A stretch of DNA of 64,000 bases from Denitrificimonas halotolerans (GTDB lineage Bacteria; Pseudomonadota; Gammaproteobacteria; Pseudomonadales; Pseudomonadaceae), in the NCBI RefSeq assembly GCF_034259425.1, contig NZ_JAXIVU010000010.1:1-64000 (forward strand). Direction: 5' to 3'. Each line of letters starts with the position of its first letter. Position 1 is the first letter of the stretch. Made by a program: the position numbers and the translations under genes. The notes beneath the pieces were generated by a model. The model was not told the DNA's origin. It saw only the letters and a program-made list of their open reading frames with translations, and made no database searches. Shown in pieces: positions 1-8,703 of this stretch.

Positions 1-229
1 CTGCAATGCACTGTAAGGTTTGGCTGTGCAGGCCAAGCTCTTTACCTGCGCCCTTTGTGTAGGGATGCATATCATACGCAGACAAAAACACACCACGCTC
101 TTTAATCGAGCGTTGACTTAATTCATTGACAAAGTTTCAGACGAAATTGACGCTGCGAGCCATGCGATTTAGCAAGGGCACATGCCTATCTTGTACTCGA
201 ACTTTTAATGTTTTGGTGTGCTTTATCAT
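1..229 (-). pseudogene. tnpB copy 1, 5' fragment with a premature stop
   Basis: Start codon at 229-227 gives MIKHTKTLKV, as in the other copies. Codon 31, which is Trp (TGG) in the copies at 39806 and 58189, is TGA here (plus-strand TCA at 137-139), so this copy cannot make full-length protein. After the stop the frame still reads like the family (NFVNELSQRSIKERG, then a PYTKGVGKELGLHSQ segment). The last segment is also in copy 2 but is missing from copy 3. The gene continues past base 1. Confidence 0.8.
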
Positions 230-348
230 ACTGTATACAATACCAGTGACAACCTATACTGCAAAGACTTTAGCAGTCTGTTAAGGGGTTAAAAGCAGCC
301 CTCACTATCCATCCCCGCACTAAAAGTACGAGGTCTTACGCGATTTTG
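1..348 (-). mobile_element. IS200/IS605-type tnpB element, copy 1 (left part; runs off the window)
   Basis: The strip matches, on the minus strand, the left end and tnpB start of the elements at 39677-40357 and 58060-59189. The left boundary is set by comparing the three copies: similarity begins just after TTAT (plus-strand ATAA at 349-352). The conserved roughly 120-base left end, with its gcggggatgg motif and cccttaacccctta tract, occupies 230-348, followed by the tnpB reading frame. The right end lies outside the window, so the element's length is unknown. No tnpA is visible. Confidence 0.8.
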
Positions 349-369
349 ATAATATAGTTGGTAATAAAA

Positions 370-400
370 GCGGGCAACTGTATAAACAGGGTGCCCGTTT
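370..400 (-). terminator. Bidirectional terminator after the RND efflux operon
   Basis: Inverted repeat GCGGGCA ... TGCCCGT with a loop of about 14 bases. The minus-strand reading ends in CTTTT and the plus-strand reading in a run of six T. It sits directly after the last efflux gene and between it and IS copy 1, so it can insulate both. Confidence 0.65.
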
Positions 401-418
401 TTTGTTGCCCAGTAACAC

Positions 419-1807
419 TTAAAGCTCTTGGCTGTAACCGCCACCTAAGGCTTTGTAAAGGTTGATTTCGCTAGCTAACTTAGCAAAGTGTGTATTGATG
501 CGCTTCTGTTTGGCATCAAACAACAGTCGTTGTGCATCTAGTAAGGTTAATTGATTATCTACTCCTTCACGGTAACGTAGATCGGCGAGGGCATAGTATT
601 CCTCGCTGGTCTGCACCATTTCGTCGTGTGCAGCTAATTGTTGCTTGTAGGTTGTGCGTTCAATTAAGCCGTCAGCCACTTCTTGAAAAGCAGTTTGAAT
701 AGCTTTTTCATAGTGTGCCACATTGATATCTTTTTGGATTTCACTGTAATTTAAGTTCGCGCGCAGACGGCCGGCATTAAAAATAGGCAGGTTAATGCTT
801 GGCATAAACAACCATGAACCGCTACCAGCATCGAAAAGACCGGATAAGTCTGGACTTAAGCTCCCAGCGTGAGTAGTTAAACTGATGCTAGGAAAAAATG
901 CTGCACGGGCTGCACCGATATTGGCATGGGCTGCTTTAAGTTGGTGTTCTGCTTGCAAGATATCAGGGCGACGTTGTAGTAAGTGTGCGGGTAGTCCAAC
1001 GGGTAGTTCTGCAAACTCAAAATGACTTAAGGGTACGGGAGTCAATAGGTTTGTTCGAGGTGTTCCACCGAGCAGCAGGTTTAGGGCATTACGGCTTTGC
1101 ACGGTTTGGCGTTCAAATTGCGCTAAGCTGATGCGCGCACTATTCGCGGCAGTACGTGCTTGTTGTAGCTCCAGTAGGGTTGCAATACCGACATCATAGC
1201 TGTGCTCAACCAGTCTAAGGCTGTCCTCATAAGTTGCTAAAGTATCGCGTACTAAGGCAAGCGTTTCTTGGTCTGCTTGCAGATTTAACCATGCTGTGGC
1301 GACGCTGGCAATAAGGCTCAGTTGGGTGCTGCGCTGAGCTTGTTCGCTGGCAAAGTAGGTTTCTAAGGCTTGTTCACTTAAGTTACCTAAGCGGTTAAAT
1401 AAGTCGAGCTCCCAAGCGGTGATACCTAGATTGGCTGAATATTGACTGGTAATAGCGGAATTGCCATCTGCAGTCATCGAGCCGGGTAAGCGCTGGCGGT
1501 TGGCGCCTCCGCTAGCATTTATGGATGGAAACTGTGCGCTACGTTCAATACGGTATTGAGCGCGGAAGGCATCGACATTTAGTGCAGCAATACGCAGGTC
1601 GCGATTATTCTTTAGAGCCGTTTCGATTAGATCCTGTAAAATAGGATCAGCGAAGAAGTCGCGCCAATGCGGAGGGGTAACTGCGCTGTATTGGTCTGTA
1701 TTGTCCCATTGTTCAGCAACGGGAGCCTCGGGCTGCTGATAGCTTGGAGCCAATGAGCAACCGGTGAGGGCCACTGTAAGCGCTGCGACTAGTGCGGTAC
1801 GCTTCAT
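419..1807 (-). CDS. RND efflux outer-membrane channel lipoprotein (OprM/TtgC family)
   Basis: Outer-membrane exit duct of a tripartite RND multidrug pump. The protein is 462 aa, typical for the OprM/NodT family. The N-terminus is a lipoprotein signal ending in LTGC (Cys17), followed by two outer-membrane efflux repeats at about residues 55-250 and 260-455. The second carries the family's LLQRRPDILQAEHQL and RAAFFPSISL motifs. The start ATG overlaps the stop of the RND gene (ATGA at 1807-1804) and has a strong GGAGG ribosome site inside the upstream gene's end, so the two are translationally coupled. It is the third gene of an adaptor-RND-channel operon read on the minus strand. The substrate cannot be told from sequence; the order matches mexAB-oprM and ttgABC. 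Confidence 0.93.
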   Translation of the reverse strand: MKRTALVAALTVALTGCSLAPSYQQPEAPVAEQWDNTDQYSAVTPPHWRDFFADPILQDLIETALKNNRDLRIAALNVDAFRAQYRIERSAQFPSINASGGANRQRLPGSMTADGNSAITSQYSANLGITAWELDLFNRLGNLSEQALETYFASEQAQRSTQLSLIASVATAWLNLQADQETLALVRDTLATYEDSLRLVEHSYDVGIATLLELQQARTAANSARISLAQFERQTVQSRNALNLLLGGTPRTNLLTPVPLSHFEFAELPVGLPAHLLQRRPDILQAEHQLKAAHANIGAARAAFFPSISLTTHAGSLSPDLSGLFDAGSGSWLFMPSINLPIFNAGRLRANLNYSEIQKDINVAHYEKAIQTAFQEVADGLIERTTYKQQLAAHDEMVQTSEEYYALADLRYREGVDNQLTLLDAQRLLFDAKQKRINTHFAKLASEINLYKALGGGYSQEL

Positions 1808-4800
1808 TTTGTATCCTCCAGTTTTTTATCAGAGGCTGATTTGAATAAAGAGCCTACAACGACATAAAACAATGGCACAAAGAAAATAGCCAAAAACATT
1901 GCCGTGAGCATCCCGCCAATAACACCAGTACCAATGGCATGTTTACTTCCTGCGCCAGCACCTGTGGCAATAGCTAAAGGTGTTACACCTAAGACGAAAG
2001 CCAGCGAGGTCATGATAATAGGACGTAAACGAATACGGCTAGCTTCTACGGCCGCCGCGGTGAGACTCATACCTTGCTCATGTAATGACTTGGCAAACTC
2101 CACAATTAAAATTGCGTTACGTGCCGATAAACCAATAGTGGTTAATAAGCCAATTTGGAAGTATACGTCATTTGATAGGCCGCGCCCGTAGGTTGCCAGT
2201 AGGGCACCGATTACACCTAAAGGTACAACCAGCATGACAGAAAAGGGAATTGACCAACTCTCGTACATGGCTGCTAAGCATAAAAAGACAACCAGTAGTG
2301 AGAGAGCATAAAGTGCGGGCGCTTGGCCGTCTGAGAGACGTTCTTCATAAGAAAGCCCCGTCCAAGATACACCAACACCGGGAGGCAGTTCTTTCGCCAA
2401 TTCTTCGACCGCTAACATGGCATCACCGGAGCTGTAACCGGGTGTGGGGCTACCTAAAATCTCCATGGCCGGCACACCGTTATAGCGCGACAGTTTAGGT
2501 GAACCATAGACCCACTCGCCATGGGCAAAGCTGCTGAAGGGGATCATTTCACCTTGGTTGTTGCGAACAAACCACTTCTCTAGGTCTTCTGGGTTCATAC
2601 GGGCATCAGCTTCTGCCTGCATAAAGACCTTTTTTACTCGACCACGATCAATGAAATCATTGATATAGCTACTTCCCCAGGCGGAGGAGAGTGTTTGGTT
2701 GATGTCGTTGAGTGATAGGCCCATAGCGATAGCTTTTTCATCATCAATGACCAACTTATACTGTGGCTCATCACGTAAGCCGTTGGCGCGTACTTGGGTG
2801 AGGCGTGGGTCAGCATTGGCCAGTTTTAAAAACTGATCGCGAGCTTGACTCAGTGCTTCATGACCGACGCCAGCGCGGTCTTGTAAGAACATATTAAACC
2901 CTGTGGCATTACCCAACTCCATAACAGCAGGTGGTGCAAAGGCAAACACCAAAGCATCACGCAAGGAGAAGAAGTGTTGTTGTGCGCGTTGTGCTAAAGC
3001 GAAAACACTTTGTGCTTCTGTTGTGCGCTCATCCCAAGGTTTTAACCCAATAAAGGCCATTGCTGAATTTTGTCCACGACCGGCAAAGTTAAAACCACTG
3101 ATGGTAAAGACGGTATCAACAATGTCCTTTTCTTTGGTAAGGAAGTAATCACGCATCTCTTTCACCATTTCGTAGGTGCGTTCTGAAGTAGAGCCTGTAG
3201 GTGATTGCACTTGGGCAAAAATTACGCCTTGATCCTCATCGGGTAAGAAAGATGTTGGGATTTTGGTGAACATCCAACCCATGACGGCAATTAACACTAG
3301 GTACATCAGGAGGTACGGTGCTTTGCGTTGGATGATAGCTGCTACACCGCGCTCATATTTTTTTACACCGCTTTGGAAGGAGCGATTAAACCAACCAAAG
3401 AATCCACGCTTTTCTAAGTTGCTGCCTTTCTCAATTGGCTTCAGCATGGTGGCACAGAGTGCTGGGGTAAAGATTAAGGCAACCAAAACAGATAGAACCA
3501 TGGCTGAAACAATGGTGACCGAAAACTGTTTGTAGATTTGCCCCGTTGAACCTTCAAAAAATGCCATAGGAATAAACACGGCTGATAAAACTAAGCCTAT
3601 ACCCACGAGCGCGCTTTGGATCTGTTTCATTGACTTTCGGGTTGCTTCAACAGGTGACAAACCTTCTTCGGCCATTACCCGTTCAACGTTTTCTACCACA
3701 ACAATGGCGTCATCCACTAAGAGACCTATCGAGAGTACCATCGCAAACATTGTTAAGGTGTTGATGCTGTAGCCGAAGGCTGCTAGCACTCCAAAGGTGC
3801 CTAAAATAACGACAGGTACAGCTAAGGCTGGGATCAAAGTGACACGTATATTTTGTAAGAATAAATACATGACTAAGAAAACCAAGACAATAGCTTCAGC
3901 TAAGGTGACAACAACCCCTTTAATAGAAGCGGAAATAACTGGAGTGCTGTCATGTGGGAAAACAGCTACCATGCCTGGCGGGAAGAATGGCTCAAGTTCA
4001 GCCAAAGTTGCACGCACAGCTCTAGAAGTTTCTAGGGCATTGGCACCAGTGGCTAACTTAATCCCGATACCCGTTGCTGGTCTACCATTGTACTCAGCAC
4101 TGGTACTGTAATTTTCCCCGCCTAATTCGACACGAGCAACATCTTTTAAGCGAACTTGTGAACCGTCTTGATTGACTTTAAGTAAGATGTTTTCAAACTG
4201 TTCAGGTGTCTCGAGTCGGGTTTTACCAATAATGGTTGCAGTCAGTTGCTGGTTAGGTAAGGCAGGCAAACCACCAAGTTGTCCTGAGGAAATTTGTACG
4301 TTTTGCTCACGGACTGCTGCAGCAACATCCGAAGGAGTCATTGCAAAGTTAGTGAGTTTGGCTGGGTCAAGCCAGATGCGCATGGCGTAGGGGGCACCAA
4401 ACACTTGGAAGTCACCGACCCCAGCGGTACGTGAGATTTGGTCTTGGATATTGGAAACGGTGTAGTCAGCAAGGTCGTAACGGTCGATACTGCCATCTTC
4501 AGATGTGATGGCCACGACCATTAAGAAGTTGCTAGCCGATTTAGCTACACGGATTCCTTGTTGTTGCACTTCCTGGGGCAGCATGGGGGTTGCCAGCTGT
4601 AATTTGTTCTGGACTTGTACTTGAGCTGTATCCGGATCAACACCTTGTTCAAAAGAGATGTTGATGCGCATGCTACCATCAGAATGGCTTTCAGAAGAGA
4701 TATAGCGCAGTCCATCGAGACCACTCATCTGTTGTTCGATCACTTGCACTACAGTGTCTTGTACTGTTTGTGCGGAAGCACCAGGGTAACGTACCGAGAT

Positions 4801-4932
4801 ACTAACCGAAGGTGGTGCAATGCTTGGGTATTGGTTAACCGGTAGTTTAAGAATGGCAAGACCACCAATTAACATAATGACGAGGGATAGAACCCACGCG
4901 AAAATGGGGCGGTCAATAAAGAAATTTGACAT
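1804..4932 (-). CDS. RND multidrug efflux inner-membrane transporter (HAE1; AcrB/MexB/TtgB-like)
   Basis: Proton-driven inner-membrane pump of the hydrophobe/amphiphile efflux-1 family. It has 1042 aa against about 1046 for MexB. It begins with the family's MSNFFIDRPIFAWVLS helix and has the usual 12-helix plan with two large periplasmic loops. The proton-relay motif in TM4 is intact (GLLVDDAIVVVENVERV, two adjacent Asp near residue 405), as is the FxGxxx-type motif (AFFEGSTGQIYKQF). It lies 12 bases after the adaptor gene and overlaps the channel gene by four bases. No local regulator gene accompanies it. MexB/TtgB-type broad drug and solvent specificity is likely from family resemblance, but paralogues are too similar to be sure. 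Confidence 0.95.
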   Translation of the reverse strand: MSNFFIDRPIFAWVLSLVIMLIGGLAILKLPVNQYPSIAPPSVSISVRYPGASAQTVQDTVVQVIEQQMSGLDGLRYISSESHSDGSMRINISFEQGVDPDTAQVQVQNKLQLATPMLPQEVQQQGIRVAKSASNFLMVVAITSEDGSIDRYDLADYTVSNIQDQISRTAGVGDFQVFGAPYAMRIWLDPAKLTNFAMTPSDVAAAVREQNVQISSGQLGGLPALPNQQLTATIIGKTRLETPEQFENILLKVNQDGSQVRLKDVARVELGGENYSTSAEYNGRPATGIGIKLATGANALETSRAVRATLAELEPFFPPGMVAVFPHDSTPVISASIKGVVVTLAEAIVLVFLVMYLFLQNIRVTLIPALAVPVVILGTFGVLAAFGYSINTLTMFAMVLSIGLLVDDAIVVVENVERVMAEEGLSPVEATRKSMKQIQSALVGIGLVLSAVFIPMAFFEGSTGQIYKQFSVTIVSAMVLSVLVALIFTPALCATMLKPIEKGSNLEKRGFFGWFNRSFQSGVKKYERGVAAIIQRKAPYLLMYLVLIAVMGWMFTKIPTSFLPDEDQGVIFAQVQSPTGSTSERTYEMVKEMRDYFLTKEKDIVDTVFTISGFNFAGRGQNSAMAFIGLKPWDERTTEAQSVFALAQRAQQHFFSLRDALVFAFAPPAVMELGNATGFNMFLQDRAGVGHEALSQARDQFLKLANADPRLTQVRANGLRDEPQYKLVIDDEKAIAMGLSLNDINQTLSSAWGSSYINDFIDRGRVKKVFMQAEADARMNPEDLEKWFVRNNQGEMIPFSSFAHGEWVYGSPKLSRYNGVPAMEILGSPTPGYSSGDAMLAVEELAKELPPGVGVSWTGLSYEERLSDGQAPALYALSLLVVFLCLAAMYESWSIPFSVMLVVPLGVIGALLATYGRGLSNDVYFQIGLLTTIGLSARNAILIVEFAKSLHEQGMSLTAAAVEASRIRLRPIIMTSLAFVLGVTPLAIATGAGAGSKHAIGTGVIGGMLTAMFLAIFFVPLFYVVVGSLFKSASDKKLEDTK

Positions 4933-4944
4933 AAAAGTAATTCC

Positions 4945-6096
4945 TTATTGAGCTTGGTTTGTAGCGTTTTCAGCTGCTTTAGCGTTATCTACGTTGCTAG
5001 CAGGGTAAGGGTCAACACTTGCGCCAGGCTGAATAAATTGAAGACCTTCAGTGATTAAACGATCGCCTTCTTGTAGACCTTCGGTGACGAGCCAGCGACT
5101 ACCGTCAGTACGTTCTGCTTTTAAATGACGCAATTCAACGATGTTGTCATCGGTCAGTACTAAAGCAGTAGGCTCACCTTTAGGGTTGCGGGTGATACCT
5201 TGCTGTGGGGCTAGGATTGCTTGACTTTGAACACCACTGATTAAACTAGCATGGACAAACATACCAGGTAATAAGAGATTGTCTGGGTTAGGAAATACAG
5301 CGCGCAAGGTCACTGAGCCTGTGCCAGCGTCTACAGACACTTCGGAGAACTCTAATCGGCCTTGGTGGGGGTAGGTACTGTTGTCTTGTAGTTTGAGCTT
5401 GACTTGCGCTGCGTTTTCACCTGCTTTTTCTAGTTGACCACTTTCTAGTTCGCGGCGTAAGCGTAATAGCTCATTGGCTGACTGCGTTACATCAACATAA
5501 ATAGGATCCAACTGTTGGATAGTAGCCAGTTCTTGAGCTTGGCCATTGCTGACTAAAGCACCTTCGGTCACCATAGAGCGACTGATACGTCCTGAAATAG
5601 GCGCGAGAACACGAGTATAGCGTTGTTCAATTTTGGCTCGCTCGAGGGCTGCTTCTGCTGCTAAACGTTTGGCATGAGCATCGTCGTATTGTTGGCGGCT
5701 GACAGCTCGTTGATCGACAAGTTTTTTATAACGCTCAGCCAAGGTTCGAGCTGCCAGTAAATCTGCTTGTGCAGTTTTTAAATTTGCGTCATAAATAGCA
5801 GGGTCGATTTGGTAAAGTTGTTGGTTGGTTTTGACATCGCTACCTTCTTTAAATAAGCGTTTTTGGATAATGCCGTTGACTTGTGGACGCACTTCAGCAA
5901 TACGGTAAGCAGCTGTTCGACCAGGTAATTCGCTAGTTAAAGTGTAAGGTTCTGCTGACAGAATAACGAAGCCAGCTTTAGGTGCAGGTCGTTCTTGGTT
6001 TGCCGCAGATTCTGGCTTTTGCTCACAAGCACTTAGTAAAAATGCACAAGTAAGAGTCAAGACAGCAGCAATAGCGCTTGATGAAAGGCGGGTCAT
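4945..6096 (-). CDS. RND efflux periplasmic adaptor lipoprotein (MexA/TtgA-like)
   Basis: Membrane-fusion protein linking the RND pump to the outer-membrane channel. From the ATG at 6096 it is 383 aa, the same as MexA. A lipoprotein signal ends in LLSAC (Cys24). Order: split lipoyl domain, alpha-hairpin (about residues 95-165, rich in LAARTLAERYKKL-type heptads), beta-barrel, membrane-proximal domain. An in-frame ATG at 6117 exists, but the 6096 start has an AGGAAT ribosome site at the right spacing and the upstream one has none. It is the first gene of the efflux operon; a promoter with an operator-like palindrome lies at 6220-6248. A low-complexity tail rich in Ala/Asn ends the protein. Confidence 0.94.
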   Translation of the reverse strand: MTRLSSSAIAAVLTLTCAFLLSACEQKPESAANQERPAPKAGFVILSAEPYTLTSELPGRTAAYRIAEVRPQVNGIIQKRLFKEGSDVKTNQQLYQIDPAIYDANLKTAQADLLAARTLAERYKKLVDQRAVSRQQYDDAHAKRLAAEAALERAKIEQRYTRVLAPISGRISRSMVTEGALVSNGQAQELATIQQLDPIYVDVTQSANELLRLRRELESGQLEKAGENAAQVKLKLQDNSTYPHQGRLEFSEVSVDAGTGSVTLRAVFPNPDNLLLPGMFVHASLISGVQSQAILAPQQGITRNPKGEPTALVLTDDNIVELRHLKAERTDGSRWLVTEGLQEGDRLITEGLQFIQPGASVDPYPASNVDNAKAAENATNQAQ

Positions 6097-6219
6097 AAAA
6101 TTATTCCTAGTTAGCATTTTGACAGCACTGCACAGTAAAGGGCACGTTAATACGGATTAAGTGGGCCTAATTATGCACTGCTTTAGGGGTAAATGCAGCG
6201 TGTTTTAACTTAACCGGCT

Positions 6220-6248
6220 AATATACATTCATTGTTGTATGTTGGTAA
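6220..6248 (-). promoter_or_regulatory. Efflux operon promoter overlapped by a TtgR/AcrR-like operator
   Basis: On the minus strand there is a -35-like TTACCA (6248-6243), a 17-base spacer and a -10 TATATT (6225-6220). The spacer contains the inverted repeat TACA-ttcattgt-TGTA (plus strand 6224-6239, inside TACATTCATTGTTGTATGT). Known TetR-family operators of such pumps (TtgR, AcrR) have this TACATTCAT-type half-site and sit across the promoter. The repressor is not in the window, so it would act from elsewhere. Confidence 0.6.
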
Positions 6249-6337
6249 GTGTGTATTTGTAAAGTAAGACAGTATTACCTTTAGGTTGGCGCACGTTTTG
6301 TGTGCACTGGATGATGGATTTTATTTAAGGCTGAGCG

Positions 6338-6802
6338 ATGACACCAGCGATTAATTTATTAAAGAAACAGCGAATTGTATATCAACTGCATAGTTATAAG
6401 CATGATGCAGGGTGTGATTCTTACGGGCTTGAAGCAGCGGAGAAGCTCGGTCTAGATGCTGAACAGGTTTTTAAAACTTTGTTGGTTCAAACTGATAACG
6501 GAGAACTTTTGGTTGCGGTATTGCCTGTTGCTGTGCAGCTTAACTTAAAAGCGTTAGCTAGCCATGCAGGTGTGAAAAAAGTTGAAATGGCCGCTCCTCA
6601 ATTAGCACAACGAATAACTGGGTATTTAGTGGGTGGTATCAGTCCGTTGGCGCAAAAGAAAGCATTGCGTACCTTTATAGATGACAGTGCTCAGCGCTTC
6701 TCCACTATTTATATCAGCGCTGGGCGTCGTGGTTTAGATGTTGAGTTAGCGGCAGATGATTTGCTTAAGCTGACACGAGGGCAATACGTTGAGTTGATAT
6801 AG
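6338..6802 (+). CDS. ybaK: YbaK/EbsC-family Cys-tRNA(Pro)/Cys-tRNA(Cys) deacylase
   Basis: Trans-editing enzyme that hydrolyses mischarged aminoacyl-tRNA, chiefly Cys-tRNA(Pro). The 154-aa protein is a single YbaK/aminoacyl-tRNA editing domain, the usual family length. It has the KTLLVQ segment near residue 46, the substrate-pocket region GGISPLAQKKALRTFID near residues 99-115, and ISAGRRGLDVELAADDL at the C-terminus. It is transcribed divergently from the efflux operon, sharing a 240-base gap, and runs convergently into the ABC ATPase gene with 15 bases between the stops. Separating YbaK from ProX-type relatives is by overall resemblance. Confidence 0.9.
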   Translation: MTPAINLLKKQRIVYQLHSYKHDAGCDSYGLEAAEKLGLDAEQVFKTLLVQTDNGELLVAVLPVAVQLNLKALASHAGVKKVEMAAPQLAQRITGYLVGGISPLAQKKALRTFIDDSAQRFSTIYISAGRRGLDVELAADDLLKLTRGQYVELI

Positions 6803-6817
6803 TGCTAGGCCAATCTC

Positions 6818-7939
6818 CTAATGGCTATCAGCGCTGATACTATAGTGGCGTTTATCAGACGTTGGTAAATTACTGTGCGCGGCAACAGTTCCAGGTGTGG
6901 CAAAGGCTACGAGGTGGTCGGCAGCCACGGCAATGCCAACTTCTTCACCTAGGAAGTGGTCAATGTGGCTGGTGAAAATAGCTTCCAATTGATTGCCAGT
7001 GGGTAGTTCTAAGCGGTATAAGGTGGCTGCACCTAAAAAAGTTTTACCGATGATGCGTGCTTTTAGTGGGCTTTCTGGTGAGTCGATTATATCGTCAGGG
7101 CGCAATAAAACATCAACGGTACTGCCTGCGGCCCAGTTATAGGCTCGATTACCGCGAATAACTCCCAACTCAGTTTGTACGCTGTCATTGGTTAGCATTT
7201 GTCCACGAATAAAATAACCTTGACCAACAAAGCTAGCAACGAACGGTGTGAGTGGTTCATGGTAGAGGTTAAAGGGTGAATCCCATTGCTCTAGTCGGCC
7301 TTTATTAAAAACGCCAATATTATCACTCATGGCAAAAGCTTCTTCTTGGTCATGAGTGACAAGAATAGCGCTGGTGCCACGGTGTTTGAGAATGTCGCGC
7401 ACTTCTTGGCTGAGTCGACGGCGTAGCTCACCATCAAGGTTGGAGAAAGGCTCGTCCATTAACAATAGACTGGGTTCGGGGGCTAGGGCGCGAGCCAAAG
7501 CGACACGCTGTTGTTGTCCGCCAGAGAGTTCGTGGGGATAGCGCTTGCCCAGTTGATCTAGCTTGACTAGCTCCAAAAGTTCTTGAGTAATACGCTTGGC
7601 TTGCGGGTTTTTACGAATTCCAAAAGCGATATTGTTTTCTACGCTTAGATGTGGAAACAGGGCGTAGTCTTGGAAAACCATACCAATGCGACGTTTTTCT
7701 GGAGCTAAAGTAAAGTTAGGGCGAGAAAGAGTGTTGCCGTCTAAGGTAATAGAGCCTTTAAGAATCGGTTCAAAGCCGGCAATTGCACGTAGCGTTGTGG
7801 TTTTTCCGCAGCCAGAAGGGCCGAGTAAGCAGCCGATATCACCGGTATTCAAATGTAGATTAAGATCTTCGACAATGATTTGATTTTGATAGCCGCAACT
7901 TAAATCGTTAAGGCTTAACAAAGGACCTTGCTTATCCAT
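6818..7939 (-). CDS. ABC transporter ATP-binding protein, Fe3+/spermidine/sulfate importer type (FbpC/PotA-like)
   Basis: Nucleotide-binding subunit of an importer, most like the iron(III) FbpC group. Walker A GPSGCGKTT, signature LSGGQQQRVALARAL, Walker B LLLMDEPFSNLD and switch histidine ILVTHDQEEAF are all present. The C-terminal third is a TOBE-type regulatory domain. The ATG at 7939 (MDKQGPLLSL) is preferred: an in-frame TTG at 7996 would add 19 residues not expected at the start of this family. Its permease and substrate-binding partners are not next to it; the neighbours are ybaK and grxD, so it is an orphan here. The substrate is therefore uncertain (Fe3+, thiamine, polyamine or sulfate are possible). 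Confidence 0.85.
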   Translation of the reverse strand: MDKQGPLLSLNDLSCGYQNQIIVEDLNLHLNTGDIGCLLGPSGCGKTTTLRAIAGFEPILKGSITLDGNTLSRPNFTLAPEKRRIGMVFQDYALFPHLSVENNIAFGIRKNPQAKRITQELLELVKLDQLGKRYPHELSGGQQQRVALARALAPEPSLLLMDEPFSNLDGELRRRLSQEVRDILKHRGTSAILVTHDQEEAFAMSDNIGVFNKGRLEQWDSPFNLYHEPLTPFVASFVGQGYFIRGQMLTNDSVQTELGVIRGNRAYNWAAGSTVDVLLRPDDIIDSPESPLKARIIGKTFLGAATLYRLELPTGNQLEAIFTSHIDHFLGEEVGIAVAADHLVAFATPGTVAAHSNLPTSDKRHYSISADSH

Positions 7940-8264
7940 ACTGATTGGTACCGAATAAAGGGGAAAAACAGCGCAGCCTTGTTCTGATGTTGGCAATGCT
8001 GTGCTTGCGGCTCAATTGAATTAAGGACGAATCTTATAAGGTAAAGGGGGGGTTGTGCAAACCTCGTCAGTCTTTGCTGAGTTGCTCTCTTGTATTAAAG
8101 GTTATGATTGAGGCATCTTTGCGTACTGCGTCAGCAGAGTAAACATCTTTACTTGATTTTTCTTAACCTAAAACAGAGCGTTGCACTAGGTTTTAGGCTA
8201 GAATGCGTGACAGGTGCTCATAAACAAGTGGGCTCAATGAATTAAACATTTGTCGAGGTGAATA
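7940..8264. other. Intergenic, ABC ATPase to grxD
   Basis: A 325-base gap between divergent genes with no convincing gene. It contains the inverted repeat CCTAAAAC ... GTTTTAGG (8167-8197) directly before a -10-like TAGAAT (8199-8204), probably part of grxD control. Nothing else stands out. Confidence 0.4.
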
Positions 8265-8591
8265 GTGGATATCATCGAAACTATTAAAGACCAGATCGAA
8301 AACAATCCGGTCTTGCTGTATATGAAAGGTTCTCCGAACGCGCCGCAGTGCGGTTTTTCTCAGCGTGCGACTCAAGCTGTTATGGCGTGTGGTGAAAAAT
8401 TTGCCTATGTTGATATTCTTGCAAACCCAGACATCCGTGCGAATTTACCAGCTTACGCAAACTGGCCAACCTTTCCGCAGTTATGGGTTAACGGTGAGCT
8501 AGTAGGTGGTTGCGATATCATCACTGAAATGCATGCCAGTGGTGAGTTGCAGACACTCATCAAGGAAGCTGCGGCTAAAGCGCAAGCGTAA
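8265..8591 (+). CDS. grxD: Monothiol glutaredoxin Grx4
   Basis: CGFS-type glutaredoxin that carries and transfers [2Fe-2S] clusters using glutathione, partnering BolA proteins. The 108-aa sequence has the diagnostic CGFS (APQCGFSQRA, about residue 28-31), the TFPQLWVNGELVGGCDI glutathione-binding segment and a C-terminal helix. The start is GTG at 8265 (GTGGATATC) preceded by GTCGAGGTGAATA, a good ribosome site. It is a single-gene unit closed by a strong terminator at 8627-8665. Confidence 0.95.
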   Translation: MDIIETIKDQIENNPVLLYMKGSPNAPQCGFSQRATQAVMACGEKFAYVDILANPDIRANLPAYANWPTFPQLWVNGELVGGCDIITEMHASGELQTLIKEAAAKAQA

Positions 8592-8626
8592 TTGATGTTG
8601 CAGTAGATGTTAAGTCGCTACTGTTC

Positions 8627-8665
8627 AAGCCCTTATCTTATATTATGGATAAGGGCTTTTTTTTT
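8627..8665 (+). terminator. Rho-independent terminator of grxD
   Basis: AGCCCTTATC, a ten-base loop, GATAAGGGCT, then nine T. It lies just after grxD and before the convergent end of leuA. Confidence 0.9.
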
Positions 8666-8703
8666 GAGGTTTAAAATATTTAGGCTGATTGCTTAACTGT
8701 TTC

